DNA from: Hirsutella rhossiliensis
Lineage: Eukaryota > Ascomycota > Sordariomycetes > Hypocreales > Ophiocordycipitaceae
DNA length: 64,000 nucleotides
NCBI RefSeq assembly: GCF_020360975.1
Contig: NW_025408668.1
Span: forward strand, 1,860,001-1,924,000
Direction of reading: 5' to 3'
Shown: positions 1 through 12,525 of the stretch, one piece after another
Numbering within the stretch: position 1 is the stretch's first letter
How the letters are laid out: every line of letters begins with the position of its first letter
The notes under the pieces: model-generated
The model's database searches: none
Told to the model about the DNA's origin: nothing
What the model saw: the letters and a program-made list of their open reading frames with translations, nothing else
Translations under genes and position numbers: made by a program

Positions 1-3000
1 CGGGGGGCCACATGGGCTGGACTCGAGTGGCGCCCGTCTTCCACCCCTGCCCTTCAAGTTCCCATCTACCGGCGTCCATCTCTGCGTGTGTGATATCTCG
101 GTCGACGGTTTTGTGTGGATGGGGAGCGGACGGGATGTGCGTATGACGAGAGAGATTGGCAAGCCGTGCCGCGAGGCGGGAAGCTCATTGGACCGGCGCG
201 GCCCAACACAGACGTTCGCTTGCCCCCGTTTTGTGTTTTTTCTTCTCCTCTTCTCCAGCCTGCCGGCATGGACCCGGGTCTCTAGCGAGTGATGGAGTGC
301 ATTGCGGCGACGTGGGGACGGTGACAGGGGAGGAAGCTGTCTCGTCCGGTAGCGAGGACGCACGGGGGCCCGTCATTCTGGATGTTCGGCTGCTTGGCTC
401 CGGTGAACCTGGAAGCGCATGCATACCGCATACAGCACGTGGTTCTTGGCCAGAATCCTACCTTTATGTCGAGCGAGCCTCGTGGGAGGTTTCAAGCCAT
501 CTACACGTGTGACATGGCTCCGTTTAGGCCAACCTCGGAAGCTGCACAGTACAGAGCCCGTCACGGAACCAGGCCTGCCTGCTCTACGGAATGTGTTTGT
601 AGTTGGGTTGGTCGTTGCATATATTGCTTGCTTTTTCCCCATCCAGCGCGCCACTCCCGCCTGGGCCAGCTCCAGACGCAGGCCCCGGAATCAGCCGGGG
701 AGAGCAAAAGGGAATAAAACAAGAAAGCATGGACTAGCTGGACCTCGAGGGAAAGCACACACACAGTTCTGTCAAGACGACTTGTCCAGATCTGGACGCG
801 GCATAAGAACACTTGGAGAATGTCGTCAGTCTCGGAGACTAAAGAGAGCATGAAGAGGCCCAGTTAGCCGCCCACGGCGTGATCTCGGGGTTCGGATTAT
901 AGACGGTAGATGTTTTCTTATTACCAGTTGCCTGGAAAGGGACCAATCAAGGCAGGGTCCGCCTCCACGTGCAGAATATCAGATCTTGGCGCTCCACCCA
1001 TGGGGGTTTGCGGATTTGCTCTTCTTGACCGTGTTGGACTTATGTGGGGTGGTTGGAGCCGTGTGCTTTCAGAGCGGCTGTAGCTGGACGCGTTTCTGCT
1101 TGTCCATCTGTCCTTGGCTATACGTCCTCGGACCCGTTCGGTCCTGCTCCTCGACTGATGGCGTCGAGAATGAACGACATGGCACTTCAAGTCGTCAGCA
1201 TTCGGGACGAGGCCGAGGACATCTCATCCGTCGCCATGTCATCACGCGGAAACTAAGAGCAATAAAACTTCGCCCTCTTCGCGGCGCCATCAGTCGGCAA
1301 AAGAACAGAACTGGACGAAAAGGGCGGCGGCCTGACTCGCAACCCTTATCCTCCACGACACCGTTCTCCGCCTTCAAACTCCACAGCCCTCGCCAAGACC
1401 CCGACAGAGCCTTATCTGCTTCTCCGCCTTCTCCTGGTGCCGCCAGCCAGAGCCAGCGGTCGAGGCACGTTGGTGGGCCAAGCCTGTTGTTGTTCTGCCA
1501 AGCCTTCGCTTGTCTCGACACGAAGATGCGCTATTCTTTTCCTTTGACACACACACACGACGCCGCTTCTTTCTCAGCTTTGCGGTCGATCATGCTAATC
1601 TAGCTGTAATTACAAACGGGGGTGGGCGGGCATCCAATTGCGTCCCCTCGTGCCCGTCTCTTCCCAACACGAGGGCATTGATGCCATGTCCGGGCCCCCT
1701 CTTACATGCTCCATACTGCGAACATGGGACACAACAGCTCCGCGGTCGGCCTTTCTCGCCATCGACGCCTTCCCCATGGCCGGCGGAACATGGCCTTTTA
1801 TGTCGGCATCTCGCCCTCTCTCTTGCGGGTCATGATCAACCTCAAGCATCCCGCAGATGGGCGTCTCTGACGGCCAACCGGAGGGGTGGCGCCGAGGATG
1901 CGTTATGAGACCCTGAGTGTGAGGAACCAGTCTGGCTAGGAATGTCTCGCTCGGAATGTGCGCCGAGCCTCCTTTCTTGTAGAAGGATGGGGAGAACACA
2001 GCTCTCTCAACCGATGGTCCCTTGATCGAAGAAGGATGCATGTCCCCGGAGTCGAAAAAGATTGTATCTTTAGCATGAGCCGGAGCAGCCAAGAATGCAA
2101 AGTGCTTCGAGGAACTGGGGCTGCCGCATTCGGAACTCGACCTGTTTCCCCTTCGAGGCCGCCCGCGTACGAACGAGGATGGAGCCAATAATTCAAGGTT
2201 TTCCGGCGGCGGAGAGGGATCCAGGGAAAAGGGGGGGGAAGTGGCGCGAGATTCTATGGGCACCTGCTATATGCGCCATCCCGGTGCATCCATAACATGT
2301 TGAGTGGAATAATCCTCTCGCCGCTTACGTCTTTTCGCCTCTGATCCTCTGGTGTTTGAGAGAGATGCTAACCAGAACCCGCGTCGCTGCATTCCTCCCC
2401 AGACGACAGGCAGCAAGCAGCGACGAGGAATCGGCCTCGGTTGATGCAATGGAACGTGTGTGCAAACTTTGACAGTCGCATCCGCCGCTGTCTTGCGCTC
2501 TCCATGGAAGCCTATTTTCGTTATTTCTCCTTGACCAAGGTTCGACCAACAGGTTGCACCGGCTGCCGGCGGTTTTGAGAAGAATTGGCCGAGAGGCCGG
2601 GCATCAATATGGATAGAACGCAGACGACTGGTCGAGTGCTGCATACGTCGCACTCTGAATGGAGCTCATCATCCCATGAGGGAAAGGGTCGCGATGCAAT
2701 TTATTTATAATCATCTTTGTGTCTTTCCATTCTTCTGCCCGGCTGCAGGACGAGGGTGGCCGGCTTGATGCAGCACTTGTTGGTGAGCAGTGCGACAGGG
2801 GGGCCGCCACCAAAGAGCCCCCGTCGAGGGCTGGCTGCGCGCGGGAGTGGGAGCCGCATGCGACTGACACGCGCTGGCGCATACAGCGATGGATGCCGGG
2901 GCGCAAGAACAGTCGAGGCTCGATGCGGGCTGAGCCTGCCAAGGCCGGTCGCCAACGAAGACATGCGGGAGACAGCCCGGGCGAGGAAGGGCTTGGAGCT

Positions 3001-4665
3001 GGGGGCCTCGGCTGGACGAGTTGCAGCCCGGGGATGCGCATACACGAAGACGTGCGTGCGTCTTGTCCGTCCATACAGGCGTTGTTGGCGTTCCGAGGTG
3101 CTGTGAGGTGCCGTGTGGTTTCTACGGGATATATATGTATGTGCGTCCACGGCCACACGTAGCACCCATAGATGAACGGAGTATTATCGTACGTGAATCT
3201 AGCCAAGAGCCGATCCAGCTGGACAAGATGGCTGGGCGGCCACTTTGCCTCGTCAGTCCACCCGGACACAGCAAACTCTGGCCCGCCGAGGGCAACCCTC
3301 GCGGCCCGCTCCGTGCTGCTGTCCCACCGCCATGCACGGCCGTGAACCGGGATGTAGATACGGCCATGGAGTTACCAGGAGGGAAATGCACCGAGCAGCG
3401 GCCCCCGATGCTGTGCCGTTGGATCGGCCGTCATCCCTCCATCCCCCGTGATCCAGCCGCAGGGGTTTGTTTTTACCGGGCAGCTACGGCATGTTGCAGC
3501 TACAGCGTGTTCACCGAGATTGGGGGAGGGGGGGAGGGAAGGGGTCCATCGTTCTGTCGGGCTTGAGTAGAGTTTTCCCCGGCACAGGCGGCGTTGTAAC
3601 CGTTGCAGCTTGTGAGGAGACGGGACGTTGGGGTGCAGGATGTCTCCGTTAGGATTTACACGACATGAGCAGAGGAGCAGAAGAAAAAGAAGCTCTCGGG
3701 GGGGAAGTAAGCATCTAAATATATACCGGGGATCAAGGGAGGAGAGGAAGATGCTTTCCATGTACTCTCGACTCCAACCAGAACAAGACGTCGCTCTCTC
3801 CCGCCTCATTCCTTCAACGCCGACCCCAGGATATATGCATACTGCCATACATGCACCAGGGGCGGGGGTGTTTGTTGTTCGGGCGGCCCCCGAGGATGCC
3901 GTCTGCCGGTCGGGGATGGCCGTTTTGGGCGGCCGCATCATCGAGACCCAGTCGCCAGAGATGAACGATGGACTATTACACGCGGGCTTCCATGCTGCTC
4001 CCTCTCTCCACCCAGTCTAGCGTCACCTTTGTTCCCTCTGTCCGTCCGTCCTGTCGCCGATGACACGATCAGGGGGAGAGAACCGCTGCCAAGCTTCACT
4101 CAGTCCTCCTCCTCCTCATCGTCCCTCTCCAAAGCCGAAACCTTAACCGCCTTTTCCCTCCCCCCCGTCATCGCAATCTCGCTGCGCTTCTTTCGTCGTC
4201 CATCCCGCTTCTCGTCGTCGTGCTTCACCCGGCCGCGCGCATCCTCGGGCCCATTTTATTAGCCCGGGTCGCCGCCGCCGTCGTCTTTCCTTGCCTCACT
4301 CGTCTTTTTTTTTCCCCGGTGTCTCAGCCACTGGTTCCGCTGTCGTGTTCGGCACATGCTGTCTCTGCTTGTCTCAGATCTCGGACATTCGCCTCCTCCA
4401 CAGGGCTGATATACACGCGCGCCGACGCACCAGCGAGGGATCAAATCTGATTTTTTTTTTATTTGGCTCCCGGCGCTGTTCGATACGCCCAGGCGCCTTC
4501 GAGGAGACCGATACTTGTTAAACAAGAACAAGGGAGCGAAGCCGGCGACGGTACGCGCTGGAGAGGGCGCGAGTGAGCGGGAGACTGGCAGATAGGGGAG
4601 AGACAGGAGAGGGCCAGACAGAGGGCCAGACAAGAGAGAGACAAATCAGCGGCGCAGACGGAGCC
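1..4665. other. Gene-free intergenic region upstream of the MFS gene
   Basis: I see no coding region with family resemblance here. Open frames on both strands are short, overlap each other and have low-complexity, Arg/Ser/Pro-rich translations. A short CA run lies near 1550. From about 4100 to 4500 the + strand is pyrimidine-rich with several T tracts, and 4590-4660 is rich in GAGA/CAGA, as expected for the promoter and leader of the gene starting at 4666. Confidence 0.55.
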
Positions 4666-6341
4666 ATGGGCGCCCGAGCCTTCTTCCGCAGCCGCTCCCT
4701 CAAGGCCGACGACGTCCGCCGCACCGCCGCCGCCGAGCTGACGCTGCGCCAGTCCCTGCTGCCCATCGCCCTCGTCACCGTCCTCTTCTTCCTCTGGGGC
4801 TTCAGCTACGGCCTGCTCGACACCCTCAACAAGCACTTCCAGACGGTCCTCGACGTCGACCGCGCCCGCTCCTCGGGGCTGCAGGCCGCGTACTTTGGGT
4901 GCGCCTCTCCTCCCCCCTCCCCCCTTTTTTCCCCCTCTTCGGCTTGACCTCGTCCATATTCTTCGTCTTTTCCCTCGACTGACCCTCGGGCCGCCCAGCG
5001 CATACCCCCTCGCCTCCATCGGCCACGCCGCCTGGATCCTCCGCCATTATGGCTACCGCGCCGTCTTCATCTGGGGCCTGTGCCTCTACGCCCTCGGCGC
5101 CCTGCTCGCCATCCCCGCCCTCAAGGCCCGCAGCTTCGGCGGCTTCTGCGCGTGCATCTTCATCATCGGCAACGGCCTCGGCTCCCTCGAGACGGCCGCC
5201 AACCCCTTTATAACCGGTAGGCCCTTGTCCCCCCCCCTTTTCTCTGTCCCCTTTCTGCCTGCTCCATGCTCACTTCTTCTCTCCGGACAGTCTGCGGCCC
5301 GCCCCGATACGCGGAGATCCGGCTCAACATCTCACAGGCCTTCAATGGCATCGGCACCGTCATCGCCCCGGTCCTCGGCTCCTACGTCTTCTTCAACTTC
5401 AGCGATGACGACGCCCTCGACCACGTCCAATGGGTCTACCTCGCCATCGCCATCTTTGTGCTCCTCCTCGCCGCTGCCTTTTTCTTTGCGCGCATCCCTG
5501 AAATCACCGATGCAGGTAAGCTTCGCCCGCCTCTAATACGCTGAAACGGGTCAATGGAGAGGAGAGACGAGGGGACTGACGGACATGTGTCCTCGCAGAC
5601 ATGGCCTTTCAAGTCCAAGAGACGCACGCGTCGGCCACCGACAGCGCCGCCGTCGACACGCCCTTCCACAAGCAGTACCGCCTCTTCCACGCCGCCTTTG
5701 CGCAGTTCTGCTACACGGGCGCCCAGGTCGGCATCGCCAGCTTCTTCATCAACTACGCCAGCGCCACGCGGCCCGACACCGACTCGGCGCTGGCGGCCAA
5801 GTTCTTCGCCGGCGCCCAGGCCGCCTTTGCCATCGGCCGCTTCGCCGGCGTCGGCCTGATGCGCGTCGTCCGCCCGCGCTACGTCCTGCTGGCCTTTCTC
5901 TCCTGCTGCATCGTCTTCATCGGCCCGGCCGTCACCCAGCGCGGCAACGTCGGCGTCTCCATGCTCTACCTCGTGCTCTTCTTCGAGTCCATCTGCTTCC
6001 CGACCATTGTCGCCCTGGGCATGCGCGGCCTGGGGCGTCACACCAAGCGCGGCAGCGGATACATCATCGGCGGCGTCGTCGGCGGCGCCTGCGTGCCGCC
6101 GCTCACCGGCTATGTCGGCGACCGACACGGCGACGGCATCGCCATGGTCGTGCCTCTGGTCTTCTTCGTCGCCGCGTGGTCCTACGCCGTCTGCGTCAAC
6201 GTCGTCCCGTCGTACTACACCGTCCTCGACTCCTACGCCGATGCCAACGTCGGCCTGCGCTCCAGTCCGGTCGACGACATCGAGGGTCCCGGCTCCGCGT
6301 CTACCGAAAAGGTCGGGCCGACCGAGGCCTCTCCGCGATGA
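4666..6341 (+). CDS. MFS transporter, L-fucose permease (FucP)-like
   Basis: Predicted plasma-membrane sugar/proton symporter of the major facilitator superfamily, FHS/FucP branch; the substrate is not known. Four exons (4666-4898, 4999-5216, 5291-5515, 5599-6341) give 472 residues, and all junctions are GT-AG with consistent phase. The first membrane segment carries FLWGFSYGLLDTLNKHFQ, which matches the FucP signature after helix 1. Further hydrophobic helices follow (ALGALLAIPAL, AIAIFVLLLAAAFFFA, SCCIVFIGPAV), with NPFI in the middle of the N-terminal half. About 12 membrane segments are visible in all. The start ATG has a good context (gagccATGg) and lies just before the conserved helix. 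The first donor is GTGCGC, which is non-consensus but gives the expected YFGAYPLAS join. The neighbours do not suggest a pathway. Confidence 0.88.
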
Positions 6342-6912
6342 GACGAGGGGACGATTTACACGGCGCTGCGATCTCACGTGGAAGGCCTTCTTCTTTCTGT
6401 ATATTGCTTCGTTACGATACGCCTCCTTTCCGCTCCGAAAGAGAAAAGGGGGAAGAACTGTGTATGCAGACACGAACCTGCAAATATCTGCAATTCACCA
6501 TAGCGCATGCCCGGCGCCGGCACGCAGAGCCTTGCGTCCAGTTCGTGCCCGCTGATATATACCATGAGCACGCCCGGGCTCAAACACCCTCCCGAGACGG
6601 CTCGCCTCCAGCCACAAACAGCGAGTGCAATGCTGGAGCGAAGGGGTACCGGAGAGGGGAAGGGGAAGAAAAAGAAACACAGGTGGAGGAAAGGGAACAT
6701 GACCTTGGATCAGGGGACTGATTTCATGTATTGTACAAGACGGAAATGCCACTCAGCGGGCGAGTGAGTGGGACAGAAGACGGGAAGCCCTTCTCACCGG
6801 CTTACATGGCTTCGGGGAATCATAGCTTGGGCGGATATATTTCAGTCAAAGGCAACGACCCCAACCAACGTCTCTCGTAGCAGCCGCAGCAGCTGCATTT
6901 CCATTCCCATCA
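6342..6912. other. Convergent intergenic region
   Basis: This lies between the 3' end of the MFS gene (+) and the 3' end of SDA1 (-), so it should hold two terminators and 3' UTRs. No gene is seen. Confidence 0.5.
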
Positions 6913-9239
6913 TCACCCCCAATTCCCCCGCCGCCCACCGCGCGAGCTCCTCTCCACATGGCCCCTCAAGACCTTCCTCGCCTCCACCAGGCTCCTCTTC
7001 TGCTTGCTCTTCGCCTTGCCCAGCGTCATCAAAAAGTTCTTGTTGCGCTGCTTCTCGCGGTTGCTCGTGCTCTTGCCCTCCGCCGCCTTCTTCGACCTGC
7101 GGATCGCCTGCGTGCTCTTGTGCTCCTCCCGCTCCGGCTTGCCCTCCTTGGCCAACGCCACCTTTTCCTCCTTGGTCAGCTTGCGCAGCCTGGCCGGCGC
7201 CTCGATGTTCTCCGCCGTCAGCCCGTCGTCGGCGTGCAGGGCCCCGCTGCCCTGCGCCTTCTTGCGCACGCCCATGGCCCGCTCAACCGACGCCGCCGTG
7301 CGCAGTTCCTGGAGCTTGGCCAGGTCCGCCGGCGTGAGGATTGTCGTCGTCGCCAGCTTCGACATGCGCTCCAGCTCTGCTTCTCGTTCCTCCCGGCCCT
7401 CCTCGTCTTCCTCCTCCTTGTCCCCGCTCTGTTCCTTCTTCTTATGCTTCTTGGGCGCCGGCTCCTCGTCTTCCGAGTCGCTGACGTTGATCCACTCGCC
7501 CGAGCTGCTGCTGCCATCCGAGTCGACCTCCCAGTCGCTCGACTGGAAGCCGTCGTCCTTTTCGTCCTCTTCGTCGCTTCCAGCAGTTGCCGAGAGACCC
7601 TTTTCCAGCCGTTTCCTCCTCCTCTCCTCCTCCTTCCACTTGGCCAGGAGATCGAGGCCTTCGATGCCGCCAGCCTCCTCCTCGCCAAACTTTCGCTGCT
7701 GCTGCAGGCTTGCCTTGAGCCCCATGGTGGCCTCTTTGCCGCGGTCCCTCTTCTTCAGTAGCTCGGCACCGACCTCTCTGTACAGCGACAGCAGTCCCTT
7801 GGCAGCCATCATGACCCCCTTGTCCTTGCTCTTGCGGTACTGGACCAGGTCCTGCAACAGGGTATCCGTCATGGCGAGCGGTTGCCTGGCGCAAATCTCG
7901 CGGATGGCGTTGAGGCCGGCGGCGGCAACCTCCGAGGCCGACGCCTCTGAAACGAACTCGTTTGCAATCTTTTGAATCAGCGGCTCCAGCACGTCCGGCG
8001 GCACGAGATTGTGGGTGCCCTGCGCCAGCGAGGCCAAAAAGGACGTGACGGATTGCTGCCGGGGCGTGAGGAACTTGATGAACCAGGAGTAGAGGGGGAC
8101 GACGGTCAGCTTGTGCAAGCCGATCAGGCGCGTGACGAGCTGCAACACGAGGATCTTGCTGTCGAGCGAGAGCTTGGCCTTTGTGTTCTGCAGGTGCTTG
8201 GAGAAGAGCTGCTCGGCAAAGTCCTGCGGGTCGTGCAGCAGGTGCAGCGCGGAAAAATTGAGTGGATGGGGCTTGCTCTTCTTGCGCTCGCCCCTCTTGA
8301 CCTTGCTGACGGCCTTTTTGTACGCCTCCTTTTGCTTCTTGGACTTTTTGTTGATGCCGATCTGGTGCCGGACCTTGCCCAGGTCCACCTCGTCGTCGCT
8401 GCTCTCGTCCTCGAGCTCCTCGCGCTCCTTGTCGCCGCCGAGGAAGAAGCGCACCGCCCCAATCGCCACCTTTTCGTTGTCGGCCAGGCAGGCCTCCTTC
8501 ATGACATCGACGGGCTTGGAATCGGTCCACATCTGACGCTTCCACAACTCGCGCGTTAGCTTGATGGCCCAGATGGCCCGGGGCGAGGACCGGTCGGCCG
8601 TGACGAGGTTGTAGAGGACCGTCTGGATGGTGCGGTTGAGCGGGTGATTGATGGCCTTTGAGTTTGAGTTTCGCATGTCGCTCAGGATCTTGCTGAAGAG
8701 TAGCTCGCGCAGGGACTTGCTTGGCGACGACACGAGGATGGGGAAGAGGGTCGTCAGGACGCTAGCCGAGTCAATGACTTCCTTGCGCCGCAGCAGCACG
8801 AGGCTGCCGACGACCTTTTCCCGCAGCTCTGGATGGATTGTGGCATGGTGTTGCGTCAGGATGGCCTTTAAGTCGTCGGGGAACGAGCGCGTTTCTTGGG
8901 GGTAGCAGTCGGCGACGTGGGCGATGAGATCGATCATGTTGTGGAAGGACTCGACCGAGTCGGCGGCGGCCGTCGTCGGGGACATGAGAAAGATCTCGCG
9001 CTGGGACTCATACTGCTCCCACTGCTTCAAGAAGTCGTCCTTGTACGATCTGGTCGCACAGGGTCAGCGCCGCTCTGCATTTTCTGCCTCGTGCGTCTCT
9101 TACTTTGGATCGCGCCGGATCTTGTACTGCAGGCTTGCGCTGCGACGGGTGAGCTTGGGTCGGCCAAGGCGAGGGAGCGCACCGCAACCTACAAGTCTGC
9201 ATCGATCTTCTCAAGCGCTGCGACCTTTCTCTTCCCCAT
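6913..9239 (-). CDS. SDA1: SDA1, 60S ribosome biogenesis / nuclear export factor
   Basis: Homologue of yeast Sda1, a nuclear HEAT-like protein needed for late 60S pre-ribosome maturation and export. Read from the minus strand, exons are 9193-9239 (47 nt), 9104-9139 (36 nt) and 6913-9049, giving 739 residues. The two tiny exons are needed to restore the conserved N-terminus MGKRKVAALEKIDADF followed by LQYKIRRDPKSYKDDFL. The main exon then carries LYPKET-like text (CYPQETRSFPDDLKAIL) and KSLRELLFSKIL, typical of the NUC130/3NT and SDA1 domains. An acidic Ser/Glu/Asp region follows at about residues 525-600, then a Lys/Arg-rich tail (SNREKQRNKNFLMTLGKAK) that probably holds nuclear localisation signals. 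AAAATTTC on the coding strand (9316-9323) resembles the yeast RRPE element but differs by one base; its relevance is a guess. Confidence 0.93.
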
Positions 9240-9898
9240 GGTGGGCGAGGTTCTGCAAGGTTCCGAGCGTGGGCGTGGTTGACCAAGCGAAGTCTGCCCG
9301 CGGGCCTTGGCCGAAGAAATTTTGGGACCCTGAGCACCGATAAGATAAGCTTGCTTTGCCGGCCGGAAAATCACATGCCACACGTACTTTTCCTGGACCG
9401 CAAGTCGACAATGTTGGATTGCCATTGAGTAGGATTTACTGATAAACACGTTACAAGCGTGCCATGACGGCGCACGACAGTGACCTGGTCCAGGCATGCG
9501 CCAGTCCCTCTTCCATCCTAGAATCCCGTCTATTCGAAACATGGACGTCGTCTATTATACAGCCCTCTTGGTGGAATCGCTGGCCTGCCCACCCCATGCT
9601 CTCTAGTCTAGGCAAACAGGAGACGAAATCACAGCTCAAGCCCCCCAAAGATGCCCCCCTCGGCACCCACGATTAGTGCGGCATCCCTCCTTTTCCCCAT
9701 CGTCTCTAACAAACATGCCGTGCAGTCCGAGTCTCTGGCCAAAAGGGCTGAACGACGCATCACCCAGCCAACCGGGCAAGCCCAGCTCTTGGGCAGTGCC
9801 GCGGCGCTTGGCTCGGACAACACCTCGGCCCTTGACCCGTTTCCTGGTTCATCCCCCCCATCTCTCCGTCTCACCCTCGCAGACTTCGAGGCACCGAC
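9240..9898. other. Intergenic: SDA1 promoter and phosphate-carrier 3' end
   Basis: Both neighbours are on the minus strand, so this 659 bp should hold the SDA1 promoter (right of 9239) and the 3' UTR of the phosphate carrier. No gene is seen. Confidence 0.5.
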
Positions 9899-11040
9899 TT
9901 ATTTGGCAATCTCGACTCCGCCCGTGGCGCCCAGCGCCTTCTTGACATCGCCTGTAGACTTTGAGTTAGCCATGTGCAATTCCACAACCGGTGGAGTAAT
10001 ACTCACCGTAGATGGCGAACTGGCCGGCGGTCAGAGTGCCGACCATGAAGAGACGAGCACCGATGCCGCTGTAGGAGCCGCGGAAGCCGAGGTCCTTGGC
10101 AATCTTGACGAGGCGCGAAGCGGTGCCTTCACCGGGGAGACCCTTGGTCTTGTTGATGACGGAGAGCATGGTGTCGGCGGGCTGGGAGACGATGGCGGCG
10201 GCGAAACCGGCAATCAGACCAGAGCCCAGGTTGACGGCGGTTTGCATGCCGTCGGACATGTCCTTCTTGGGCATCTGGCGGTAGACGGCCTCGGCCACCT
10301 TTTCGTAGACGACAAACTTGGCCATGGTGTAGGGGATCCTGGGTGGCGCGGGTGAGCCGGGTGTGCGTCTCGGTGTCGAGGGGGACTCACTGCTTGAAGA
10401 GAATGGGGCCGAAGCCGGCGTAGAAGGCGCCGACGCCCTCGTTCTTGAGCATCTTGCCGAAGCCGCCGATGAGGCCATTGGCGTAGGTGGGCTCGGAGAC
10501 AAGACGGATGCGGGTGGCCTCGAGGGGGCAGAGGGCAATGTCGGCGAAGAACTCGGCGGCGGCGGACGAGGCGAGGTAGACGGCGGTGCGGTTGTTGGAG
10601 GCGTTCTCGTAGCCAAAGGTGTTGATGCACTGCTGCTTGAAGAACTCGTAGCCGCCAAACTTGAAGGCGCCCTGCAGGAAGTAGCCGGCAAAGGTGGGGC
10701 CGACGCCGGTGAGGAGAGCGCCGGCGCCCTCGTTCTGGATGACCTGGCGGAAGCCGCCGATCAAGCCGCGGTTGTACGTCTTGGGGTCGAGCTGGATACG
10801 AGTCTTGACGCTGGAGCAGGGTGTCAGCCGGGCTTGGTGGAGAATTGAGCGTCAAGGCAGAGAGACGCACACATCAACGGGCGTCAGGGCGCCGTGGGTG
10901 ACGGAGCAGCAGATGGCACCGGCAAGGGCGAAGCGCGAGTAGAGGGCAGCGCCCGAGAGCTTTGCGGGCTCGGCGGCCTTGACATTCTGGACGACGGCAT
11001 CGACCTTTGTCGAGCCGGTGCTTTGGGCGCCGCTGGCCAT
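9899..11040 (-). CDS. MIR1: Mitochondrial phosphate carrier (MIR1/PiC type)
   Basis: Inner-membrane carrier of the SLC25 family that imports inorganic phosphate with protons for ATP synthesis. Four exons (10871-11040, 10391-10810, 10007-10338, 9899-9951) give 324 residues, all with GT-AG introns of 55-60 bp. The three carrier repeats start at [34 protein letters not shown] and [20 protein letters not shown]. They carry the signatures [20 protein letters not shown] and [11 protein letters not shown], and the last two are characteristic of the phosphate carrier rather than other SLC25 members. The short last exon encodes [17 protein letters not shown]. Length fits the family (about 310 aa). There is no cleavable presequence beyond a short Ala/Ser-rich N-terminus, as in yeast Mir1. 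Confidence 0.95.
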
Positions 11041-11898
11041 GTTGCGTGCGATGGAGGAATGAGGCTGGAGAGTGGGGAGTGGGGAGTGTGCGATGAGGCT
11101 CGACGATGCGACGTGGAGGAGATGGGAGGTGTTTTTTTTTCTCTCTGGCTGGCGCAAAGGGAGAGAACTTTTTCCCCTGCCGGTGATCGGGATTATTCGG
11201 GCCATCCTTCCCCCTGTGCGTGCACGAGCCTCTGAGGCACGGGTACCTGAAGCTGCCTGTAGCAAGCAAGTCATCAAGTGTAGGTAGGTACAGTACAGGT
11301 ACAGTACAGAGTACAGGAGGTGCCCGTACCCGCTAACTCCGGGCGTCCCGAGCATGCACTGAAGGCCACGTCCCTGCTTGTTGTCTTTCTCGTCCCCTCG
11401 ACTTCTCGTCTCCCAAATAAAGACAGCAAGCCGAGCGGTAACCGACCCCGGTACAGTACACCTTGATCGAGCCTCTCTTCCGTCCTCGTCGGCCATTGGA
11501 TCTCGAGCACCACTGCCGTCCAATGTCTCGCTCGCACAAGCGATGCCCGTACCTGTGTTCGCTGGTAGTCAGTCGTGCAGTACACCCACACACATGCCTT
11601 GCACCCCACGACACAGCCCTACGCAGCATCTCACCACGGCAACCAGCATCATCAAGTAGTTTGATGGAAACCATCTTCATCAAAGCCGGTTCTCAATCGA
11701 CTCAAACAGACATGAGCGTGTACAAATAACCTCAACAATCCTCGGGTCGAAGCTGGGAACCACCAGCCTCCTTCTGCTCGCGGCTACCCTGCACCCACCC
11801 GAGTCGAACAATTTTCCCCACGGGATATCCAAGCAATGTCAGCATCCCAACCATCACACCCGCACCCCGAGCAGTGCCGATCCGCAACGTCGACAGCT
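11041..11898. other. Intergenic: phosphate-carrier promoter
   Basis: This holds the upstream region of the phosphate carrier and the 3' side of the CVNH gene. It contains clustered GTACAGTACA motifs (see the repeat at 11287-11308, and another copy at 11451-11460). No gene is seen. Confidence 0.5.
11287..11308. repeat. Two tandem GGTACAGTACA units
   Basis: Two perfect 11-bp copies of GGTACAGTACA sit next to each other and are followed by GAGTACAGG. The core GTACAGTAC recurs in intergenic DNA through the window. Confidence 0.8.
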
Positions 11899-12525
11899 TC
11901 ACGCCTCAAACCGGGCTCGGTCCGTCGGGCGCCCGAGGCGCGTCACGGGGCATTCCGACAGCTCCTCGCCAACCGTGCCCGAGCAGGTCAACAGGCCATC
12001 TTGGACGACGATGATGTTCTCTGTATAGGTCGTGTCCGGCCGGATCTTGTCAGCTCTCACAATCAAACTCGTCTGCACCCAGTAAGCCTTACCTAGTTCG
12101 ACAGACGTGTAGTTGATCGACAGGTTCAGCCGCTTGCACTGGCAGTACAGCTTCCACCCCTCGCCGTCGACGTGGCAGCTGGCACACGTCCCCTTGAAGC
12201 CTGGCGACTTGTTGCCACTGTTGCGCCGTCGTTAGATGGACGAATCCTCGGAGAAAGGGGTGATGGGCGTCTGCTTCCCGCGCTCGACGTACTCAGTTGG
12301 AGGCCGCAGCTCCCCGTCGTGGTTGGACAGGCAATGCTCCAGGTTTAGCTGCGAGCATACCTCGACGGGATCCCCCGAGCTGCGAGAACACTTGGCCGTG
12401 TACGCCATGGGATGCGACTCGGAGGCGTCCGCGAAGCCGACAAAGCTGCATTGCACCCTCAGCTGGGCGGCGGCGGCGGCGGCGAGATCGAGAACCGCGA
12501 GCAAGGCCCAACCAGGAAGAGGCAT
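11899..12525 (-). CDS. Secreted CVNH (cyanovirin-N homology) lectin
   Basis: Predicted secreted carbohydrate-binding protein of the CVNH family; members bind high-mannose or related glycans. Three exons (12293-12525, 12093-12217, 11899-12020) give 159 residues with consistent phase. Residues 1-20 (MPLPGWALLAVLDLAAAAAA) form a signal peptide. Two CVNH half-repeats follow: one with LNLEHCLSNHDGEL, and one starting at CASCHVDGEGWKLYCQCK and ending in VELENIIVVQDGLLTC. Both end in the family pattern of a hydrophobic/Asn turn, then DG and L. Cysteines come in likely disulfide pairs. The last 25 or so residues are an unassigned tail. The second half-repeat is split by the second intron. Glycan target and role are unknown. 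Confidence 0.78.
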
